Shown here piece after piece: positions 58,250 through 64,000 of a stretch of 64,000 nucleotides of DNA. The notes beneath the pieces were generated by a model that worked only from the letters and a program-made list of their open reading frames with translations, searched no databases and was not told where the DNA came from. The translations under genes were made by a program, and so were the position numbers. Location: NCBI GenBank assembly GCA_026388095.1, contig JAPLKL010000064.1, forward strand, positions 42,271 to 106,270, in the 5' to 3' direction. The first letter of the stretch is position 1; the number at the start of each line of letters is the position of its first letter. This DNA is from Elusimicrobiota bacterium (GTDB lineage: Bacteria > Elusimicrobiota > Elusimicrobia > UBA1565 > UBA9628).

Positions 58250-61200
58250 TCGATGCTCAGCAGGAAATTCTCCAGGTCCTGCACCTGCAGCGCGTGGAGC
58301 TGGCTGGTCGCGCCGTGGGTGTCCATCATGTAGGTCTTCTCCTTGAGGAAGCTCTGCTCGTTGAAGCCGCGCTCCTTGCCCCCGGGCCGGACCTCCTCGC
58401 CGCCGCTGAGCGGGCTGTATTTGAACTTCCTCAGAGAGTAGTGGTCCGGCACCGCGAAGGTCTCGCGGACCGACAGGGCCCGGCCGTGGTGCAGGAAGAC
58501 GAAGGGGCGGTCGAAGAGCCCGCGCAGCGAGAAGGTCGTGACCATCCCCTTCCTCTTGACCCCTCCCGGCTCCCAGGGCTCCAGGTCCCGGACGTAGCCG
58601 TTGACGCCGTCCATATAGTGCGGCCCCACGAGGGTGAAGGCCCCCTCCCGGGGCGAAAACGAGATGAGGGAGGGCAGGACGCGCGACTGGTTGTGGTAGA
58701 GGGGCTCGCTCTTGTCCGTGAAATGAGGAGGCTTGTGGCAGACCACGCAGCCCACGGCAAGATCGTTGAACAGGAGCCGGCCCCTGGCCGCGGACGGGCT
58801 GCGCTGGTCGAAAGGATTGGGCATAAGCCGCGTCTCCGCGGCCTGGAACTCGCCGATGAAGCGCTGCAGATCCCGAAAATCGAAGGCCTTGCCGAAGTAC
58901 CGCATGGTGAGCCTGCGGATGAGCTCGTCGCGGCGCTCCTCCAGGTCCAGGTAGGACCGGCCCCAGGAGGCGGTGGACGTCTTGTCCTGGATCTCCTCGT
59001 GCTCGGCCCGGCCCGCGCGCGCCGAAGCGGGGCGGCGCAGCGCGGTGAAGTCGCCCTGCGGGTTGGGAGCCGTGAAAGCCTGGAGCGGCACGTGCTCGCG
59101 CGCGTCGTCGAACTGCCCAGCGAAGGCGCTGTGGGTCCCCTCGAAGTAGAAGGGCTGGACCGCGAAGAGGTTCTTGATCTGGGGGATGCCCAGCAGGCCG
59201 CCGTTGACGAAGTGGCCGTCGCGCATCTGGCCGATGGCCTGCCCGGCCCCCCAGCCCCGCGCGTCGCTGGTGTCGTAGATGTGGCAGGACATGCAGGAGG
59301 TGTCCCGGTCCCCGGAGAAGACGGCGGTGTTGACGAACATCTGGCCGCGCTCGGCGTTGGTGTCCGGGAAGGGGCGGGAGCGGCCGCCGACCGCGTATTC
59401 CCGCGAGGTCCCTCGCCGCGTGTCGATCACGCTGACGGACTCGCCCAGGTAGTTGGTCACCAACGCCAGCCCCTCGGCCGGCGTGCCCCGGGGCCCGAGG
59501 GCGACGTTGCGGGGCATGATCCCGGTCGGGTAGACCGCGACGGGAGTCAGGAGCTCGGAGGGCTCGCCCGCGCGCGGGGAGAGACGGTATTCGACGAGCT
59601 CGTAGGTCCCCAGCATGACCACGAAGACCCGGTCTCCGTCCACGACCAGGCTCTCCGGGAACGCGCCCACCACACGCTGCAGTTCGGGAGAGATGTCGCC
59701 GGCCGCGTCCTGGGGCAGGACCTCCGCGGAATCCGAGGTGTAGCGCACCCAGTCCGCGTGGGCCTCGTAGCGGTTGGCGCGCAAGGCGTAGCTGAGCGCG
59801 CCGTCCGGAGAGCGCGGCGGCACGCGCAGGCGGCTGGCGTCCAGTACCGTGATGTCGTTCTGGATGTCGCCCATCTTGGACGCCGCGGTGCCGTCTACGG
59901 CATCGAAGGGCCCGAGCACCTCCTGGTCCTTGAGCGGCAGGGGCTCGGTGGTGCTGGTGTCGCGCAGCACGGTGAACTGCGCCGCCGCCTGGCGGCGGTC
60001 CGAGGTCTCCCCGCCGTAGGGGTCGCGCTCCTTGGCCGCGCCGAAGCCGATGCCCATGGACAGGGCGATGAGGCGGTCGTGCCCGGCCGAGGTGTGCAGG
60101 GCCAGGTCGGTGATGACGTTCTGGGTGTAGATCCCGGTGACCTCCTCGCCGCGCTCCAGGTCCACCACCGAGATGTCCTGGGTGCCCTGGTTGCCCACGA
60201 AGAGCCGCCGCTCGTCGCTGCTCAGGGCCAAGGCGTAGGGCTTGGAGCCGAAGTTGCCCACCGGGATGCCGGGGCCCTGGCGCGCGGCCGCGATCCAGGC
60301 CGCGGCGCGGCGGTAGTCGGGGGAGGACTTGCGCCAGACGGACCGTCCCCCGGCGTGCATGTTGTTGCCCGCCCGGTCGTCGGCGAAGCCGTTGTCGGCC
60401 GCGGGCAGGGCCGCCCGCAGCAGCACGCTCTGCGCGGGGTCGCCCGCGGTCGAGTTCTCGAGCGCCGAGAAGAAAGCCTTGCGGGCGTCGTCTCCGGCAT
60501 AGAACCCGCCCCGGGTCCGGCCGTGGCATTGCAGGGCGCCGCAGCTCCGCCTCAGGACCTGGTGCAGGTTGTCGTGGAAGGCCGCCTCGTCGAAGCCCCC
60601 CAGAGGACGGACCGCGGCGCGATAGGCGCCGCCGCGCGCGTCCACGTCGAGGACGAGGATCTGGTTGAGGTAGCGGTTGCTCACATAGGCCCGGGTCCCC
60701 GCCTTGTTATGGACCAGCCTCATGCAATAGAAGTCCAGAGGGATCTCGCCGGTCACTTTGTCGGAAGCCGTGTCGATCACCGAGGCGTAGTTGGAGAAGC
60801 GGTTGAGCACCACCAGGAATCTCCCGCCGGGGTGCGCGGCGATGGACCAGGGGCTCGAACCCACCGTGATCCTCTTGACCACTTTCCGCTTCGCGACATC
60901 GAAGACCGCGACCTCGTGGCCCGGCCGCGCCTCGCTGCCGGGCAAGGTGACGTACGCTTTCTTGCCGTCCGGGGTCAGCGCCAGGTCGAAGGGATGGTCG
61001 CGCCAAGGCTTGGGCTCGGGGTGGGGGTTGGTGTTGGCGACCGGCTTGAGGTCTTCCTTCTTGAAGGCCGCGCCGTAGGCCCACCGGGAGCTGGTGAGCA
61101 GGCCGTACTTGGAGGGCAGGCTCCCCGGCTCCGGGTCCCGGGGCCGGCCGCAGGCCGCCGCCGCGGCGAACAGCATCAGCAGGAGCATTGGGGGTCTCAT
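58246..61200 (-). CDS. YVTN-propeller/MauG-type multihaem lipoprotein
   Basis: This 984-residue protein starts with a lipoprotein signal (LLMLFAAAAACG). YVTN-type propeller repeats (VAVFDVAKRKVVKRITVG) fill the first part, interrupted near residue 220 by a haem-like insert with CGALQCH (CX4CH). The later part is a cytochrome c peroxidase/MauG-like domain with CMSCH and CVVCH. An envelope redox enzyme is likely. It starts one base after the HzsA-like gene stop region and overlaps the next gene by ATGA. The mixture of propeller and peroxidase domains in one chain is known but not common. Confidence 0.85.
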   Translation of the reverse strand: MRPPMLLLMLFAAAAACGRPRDPEPGSLPSKYGLLTSSRWAYGAAFKKEDLKPVANTNPHPEPKPWRDHPFDLALTPDGKKAYVTLPGSEARPGHEVAVFDVAKRKVVKRITVGSSPWSIAAHPGGRFLVVLNRFSNYASVIDTASDKVTGEIPLDFYCMRLVHNKAGTRAYVSNRYLNQILVLDVDARGGAYRAAVRPLGGFDEAAFHDNLHQVLRRSCGALQCHGRTRGGFYAGDDARKAFFSALENSTAGDPAQSVLLRAALPAADNGFADDRAGNNMHAGGRSVWRKSSPDYRRAAAWIAAARQGPGIPVGNFGSKPYALALSSDERRLFVGNQGTQDISVVDLERGEEVTGIYTQNVITDLALHTSAGHDRLIALSMGIGFGAAKERDPYGGETSDRRQAAAQFTVLRDTSTTEPLPLKDQEVLGPFDAVDGTAASKMGDIQNDITVLDASRLRVPPRSPDGALSYALRANRYEAHADWVRYTSDSAEVLPQDAAGDISPELQRVVGAFPESLVVDGDRVFVVMLGTYELVEYRLSPRAGEPSELLTPVAVYPTGIMPRNVALGPRGTPAEGLALVTNYLGESVSVIDTRRGTSREYAVGGRSRPFPDTNAERGQMFVNTAVFSGDRDTSCMSCHIYDTSDARGWGAGQAIGQMRDGHFVNGGLLGIPQIKNLFAVQPFYFEGTHSAFAGQFDDAREHVPLQAFTAPNPQGDFTALRRPASARAGRAEHEEIQDKTSTASWGRSYLDLEERRDELIRRLTMRYFGKAFDFRDLQRFIGEFQAAETRLMPNPFDQRSPSAARGRLLFNDLAVGCVVCHKPPHFTDKSEPLYHNQSRVLPSLISFSPREGAFTLVGPHYMDGVNGYVRDLEPWEPGGVKRKGMVTTFSLRGLFDRPFVFLHHGRALSVRETFAVPDHYSLRKFKYSPLSGGEEVRPGGKERGFNEQSFLKEKTYMMDTHGATSQLHALQVQDLENFLLSIE

Positions 61201-61201
61201 C

Positions 61202-64000
61202 CTAGCGCGGCCCCCGGAACGGCGCCCCCAGGTCGATCCATAGGGCCATGAGCCGACGCTGCGCCTCGCTCAGGGGCGCCGGCGCGAGTCCCCGCGCCCG
61301 GAAGAGCTCCGGGCTGGGGTGGGGCCGGTCTCCGGACAGCGGGCGCTGGGCCTTGAGCTGCCGCCCTTCGAGCTTGGCGATGAGGTAGCTCTCGATGGCC
61401 ATGGCGTCGCGTTCGCTGACGTACTTCTTGCGCCCGTACCAGCGGCTGGCGGGCTCCTCGAGCCGCAGCAGGCTCTCGTAGGCGTCGTTGTAGTAGCGGG
61501 TCTTCTCGCCGGTGAGCGTCAGTCCCGCGGGCGCGCCGGCGCCGCTGTGGCAGGCGGCGCAGTGCCGGTCGAGCATGGGCTGGATGTCGCGCTCGAAATC
61601 CACGGAGCGCCGGTCCTGAGGTCTGGCCCCCAGCGTCGCGGCGGGGGCCGCGCCGGGGGCGAGCGCCAGGACCGTGCCTTGTCCCGGGAAGGGGTTGGCC
61701 GGCCCGAAGAGCCGGGCCGGGTTGCCGCTCATGGCGCCCATGCAGGCCCCGCAGGTCTGGAAGGTCTCGCTCGGCGAGGGCGAGATGGTGAAGGTCTCGT
61801 TGGGCGCGAAGAAGTAGTACCGGGCGTCCTGGTGGATTACCAGCCCGTCCTTATTGATGCTCTGGATGATCATGGGAGTGTTGGAGGGCACCCAGGCGGA
61901 CACGGACCCGTCCGGAAAGACCCGGGCCTCCCCCAGGACGCGCTTGAGCGGTGTGATGCCGTTGGCCACCAGCGTGCTCTCCGGGTCGCGGTTGCGGATC
62001 GCGTCCGTCGCGACCGGCCGGGCCAGCTCGGGGGTCATGGGCAGGGCCTCGACCATGCGCACGGCCGCGATCCGGTCGAGCGGGTCGGTCGGCTTGCCGG
62101 TGACGGGATCGATCTCGTAGCGGACGCTCTTGCCCACCGGCGTGGGGTCGCGCATGATGGCGTCGATGACGAGGAAGTTCCGCTCCAGGTACCGGGCCGG
62201 CCGGGTGTCCGCGGGCTGCCCCGGGTACCGGATGAGATGCTCGCGCTTGGGCCGGGTCGCGGCGTTGATCTTGGGCTTGAGCCGCACCAGGATCGGGCAG
62301 GCCTGCACCTCGCTGGCTCCGGCCGAGCTGGCGGCCGAGATCCTGGTCTTGCGCACCTTCGGGATCCCCTTGCCGCCCACGGGCTGCAGACTCGGGTCTC
62401 CCCGGAGCACGTAGAGGTCGAAGTCCGGGTCCGCGCGCGGGTCGAGGTGGTTCAGCGGCGCCCGGGAGTGCGCGACCAGGATGCCCCCGTCCGGCAGCGG
62501 CACGGGGTCCCGGAACGCCCCGCCCGGGGAGAAGCCGGTCCGAGACACCGCGCCGGGGCCGCGCTCCGGGAAGAGGGGCGTGTTCTTGAACACGAAGCGC
62601 GGGTGGGACGGGGCCTTGCCCTTGAAGATGAAGCGGGTGTTGGTGAGGTCGGGGCGCAGGCTCGGGGGGACGCCCTCCTCGTCGAACATGCCCGCGGCGT
62701 AGGTGTTGGGATTGCGCTCCTCGATGTCCGGGCCGAACTGATGGTCGCTGATGGTGAGGCTCCCGCTCTCCCAGAGGGTGTCCGGGTCGAGGCCCGCGTG
62801 GATGTCCGTGCCGTTGGGCAGCTCATGGCTGCCCGCGGTGATGAGGGTCTTGGAGCGGTTGCCCTGATGGGTGGGGAAGCTGAACCTGGTGTCCAGGTGG
62901 CGCCGGCAGCTGGCCATGTTGAAGATGGGCCGGCCGCGCTTGTCGCAGCCGGAGCGCTGCGAGACGAAGAACACCTCCCCGGTGCTGCGCACGCTGAGGT
63001 CGAGCTCGTCGGGACCCCAGGTGATGCGGGTGAGGGTCTGTGCGAAAATGGACTTCTCCCGGCCGGGCTCGGGGTCCTTCATGCCGTAGACGGAATAGGA
63101 GGGCAGGAAGCCCGGCTGGGTGCCGGGGTCCCGCTCGATCACGTAGATGGTGGACTCGTCGACCGGATGGGGGAAGGGCCGGTCCACGCTGATCCAAGAC
63201 CGGCGCTTGCCGGTGAAGAGCCCGCTCTTGAAGGCGGTGATGGTGCGCCAGGAGCCTTGGTCGGTCCCGTCCACGATGAAGATGCGCCGGCCCACGAAGC
63301 TGCCCTCCGGCTCCGGCCGGTCGAAGTCCACGATGGTGGAGGCGTCCCCGCCGGCCGCTTCACCGAGGATGCCCCGGGGTGCTGCGCGCGTCACCTCGCC
63401 GGCGAGGCTGGAGGCGAAGACGATGTCCGCCCGGTCGAGGTTGAGGCCGCCGGCCGCGGCGTTCTCGTCGAGGGGGTCGGGCACGTAGACGGGGTCGGTG
63501 TAGTGGGCCTTGCCGCCGTGGGCGTCTGCGGGCTGGTAGGTGAGCTTGCGCAAGCTCCCCTCGCGGTAGTCGAGGTCTTCGTCCAGGGCGAGCTCATAGA
63601 TGTTCAGGTTGTCCGCTTCGCCCACGCGCATGGCGAAGAGCACCGCCCGGCCGTCGTAGCGGACGTCCGGCTTGCGCACGTCCGCCTCGCGGCCGGGGTG
63701 GAACCGCGCGGTCAGGTTGACGGGCCGGGAGGAGGCCGTCTCCAAAGTCTCGCCGTCCTTGAGCTTGAGCAGGTAGAGGTCGCCGCCCGGGAGGTAGCGG
63801 CCCACGTCCAGGTATCTGCGGTGGTTGCGCTTCGGGGTGCGCACGAATACGATGCCGCGCAGCTTGCCCACCAGCGCCTCGGGAACGGGCTTGCCCCCGA
63901 TGCGGAGCTTGGCGACAGCCTCCTTGCGCTCAAGGCCGATCCAGCGCTTGAGCGCCTGGTAGTCGGGGTCCTCCGGCCCGGTGAAGAACTGGTCGTTGCC
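61202..64000 (-). CDS. PD40/cytochrome c protein, possibly HzsA-like, 5' end off the window
   Basis: The frame stays open to base 64000 (start GNDQFFTGPEDPDYQ), so the N-terminus lies outside. The first part has TolB-like PD40 strands (GGDLYLLKLKDGETLE, KPDVRYDGRAVLFAM, NIYELALDEDLDYREG). A middle domain precedes SVSAWVPSNTPMIIQSINKD, a layout seen in the hydrazine-synthase alpha (HzsA) family. CGACMG then takes the place of a CxxCH haem site and lacks the His. The last 150 residues have one normal haem motif (HCAACH) and an Arg/Pro-rich end. A hydrazine-synthase role is not implied. It heads the four-gene operon within view. Confidence 0.7.
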   Translation of the reverse strand, partial: GNDQFFTGPEDPDYQALKRWIGLERKEAVAKLRIGGKPVPEALVGKLRGIVFVRTPKRNHRRYLDVGRYLPGGDLYLLKLKDGETLETASSRPVNLTARFHPGREADVRKPDVRYDGRAVLFAMRVGEADNLNIYELALDEDLDYREGSLRKLTYQPADAHGGKAHYTDPVYVPDPLDENAAAGGLNLDRADIVFASSLAGEVTRAAPRGILGEAAGGDASTIVDFDRPEPEGSFVGRRIFIVDGTDQGSWRTITAFKSGLFTGKRRSWISVDRPFPHPVDESTIYVIERDPGTQPGFLPSYSVYGMKDPEPGREKSIFAQTLTRITWGPDELDLSVRSTGEVFFVSQRSGCDKRGRPIFNMASCRRHLDTRFSFPTHQGNRSKTLITAGSHELPNGTDIHAGLDPDTLWESGSLTISDHQFGPDIEERNPNTYAAGMFDEEGVPPSLRPDLTNTRFIFKGKAPSHPRFVFKNTPLFPERGPGAVSRTGFSPGGAFRDPVPLPDGGILVAHSRAPLNHLDPRADPDFDLYVLRGDPSLQPVGGKGIPKVRKTRISAASSAGASEVQACPILVRLKPKINAATRPKREHLIRYPGQPADTRPARYLERNFLVIDAIMRDPTPVGKSVRYEIDPVTGKPTDPLDRIAAVRMVEALPMTPELARPVATDAIRNRDPESTLVANGITPLKRVLGEARVFPDGSVSAWVPSNTPMIIQSINKDGLVIHQDARYYFFAPNETFTISPSPSETFQTCGACMGAMSGNPARLFGPANPFPGQGTVLALAPGAAPAATLGARPQDRRSVDFERDIQPMLDRHCAACHSGAGAPAGLTLTGEKTRYYNDAYESLLRLEEPASRWYGRKKYVSERDAMAIESYLIAKLEGRQLKAQRPLSGDRPHPSPELFRARGLAPAPLSEAQRRLMALWIDLGAPFRGPR

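Noticed and set aside
58294-61251. Long open frame on the plus strand (985 codons)
   Set aside because: It lies opposite the MauG-type gene; GC-rich codon bias keeps antisense frames open. The translation is low-complexity Ala/Arg/Gly with no domain.

Overview
The window is a GC-rich bacterial chromosome fragment in two parts. The flanks (1-27.3 kb and 56.6-64 kb) hold long minus-strand operons whose genes overlap by ATGA or sit a few bases apart. The middle (about 27.4-56.6 kb) is an accessory island with lower and more variable GC, defence-type genes, broken genes and repeats. A NifH/NifDK-like complex among many radical SAM genes, plus FixABCX, suggests a free-living (groundwater-type) member of Elusimicrobiota. 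This placement is inferred from gene content; no rRNA or marker gene is present.

Left flank, 1-27.3 kb. A minus-strand gene that runs off the edge joins an 8Fe ferredoxin to a carbamoyltransferase start. A TPR gene follows on the plus strand. One minus-strand block (11.7-2.7 kb) encodes an acyl-CoA dehydrogenase, FixA, FixB, FixC and FixX, two divergent NifD/K-like proteins and a radical SAM protein. A MITE-like hairpin element separates it from a second operon (27.3-12.1 kb). That operon encodes a YVTN propeller, a radical SAM-methyltransferase fusion, two double radical SAM proteins, a NifH-like protein, two NifD/K-like proteins, three more radical SAM proteins and a Crp/Fnr regulator. Together there are nine radical SAM centres, one NifH and four NifD/K-like subunits. 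The NifH-like protein keeps its P-loop and both cluster cysteines. NifB, NifE/N and other nif genes are absent, so this looks like an uncharacterised nitrogenase-like reductase or biosynthetic system, with FixABCX as a plausible low-potential electron source, rather than a nitrogen fixer.

Accessory island, 27.4-56.6 kb. It contains two DUF4143 ATPases and an operon for a ubiquitin-like protein, E2-like, JAB protease and E1-like protein, headed by HATPase and STAS-like/HTH regulators. Next come an EVE-HNH nuclease, a GIY-YIG protein, a double SF1 helicase and a deaminase-HATPase fusion. A mosaic cassette array (45.4-56.6 kb) follows: Schlafen/AlbA-type regulators, DUF1016 nucleases and HNH pieces share the same 5' leaders and 3' tails although their bodies are unrelated. 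The three DUF1016 genes each carry two palindromes exactly 108 bp apart. The arm sequences differ between copies, but the pairing is kept.

Right flank, 56.6-64 kb. A minus-strand operon encodes a partial PD40/cytochrome protein (perhaps HzsA-like), a YVTN/MauG-type multihaem lipoprotein and two formylglycine-generating-enzyme-like proteins. All four look like envelope or exported proteins.
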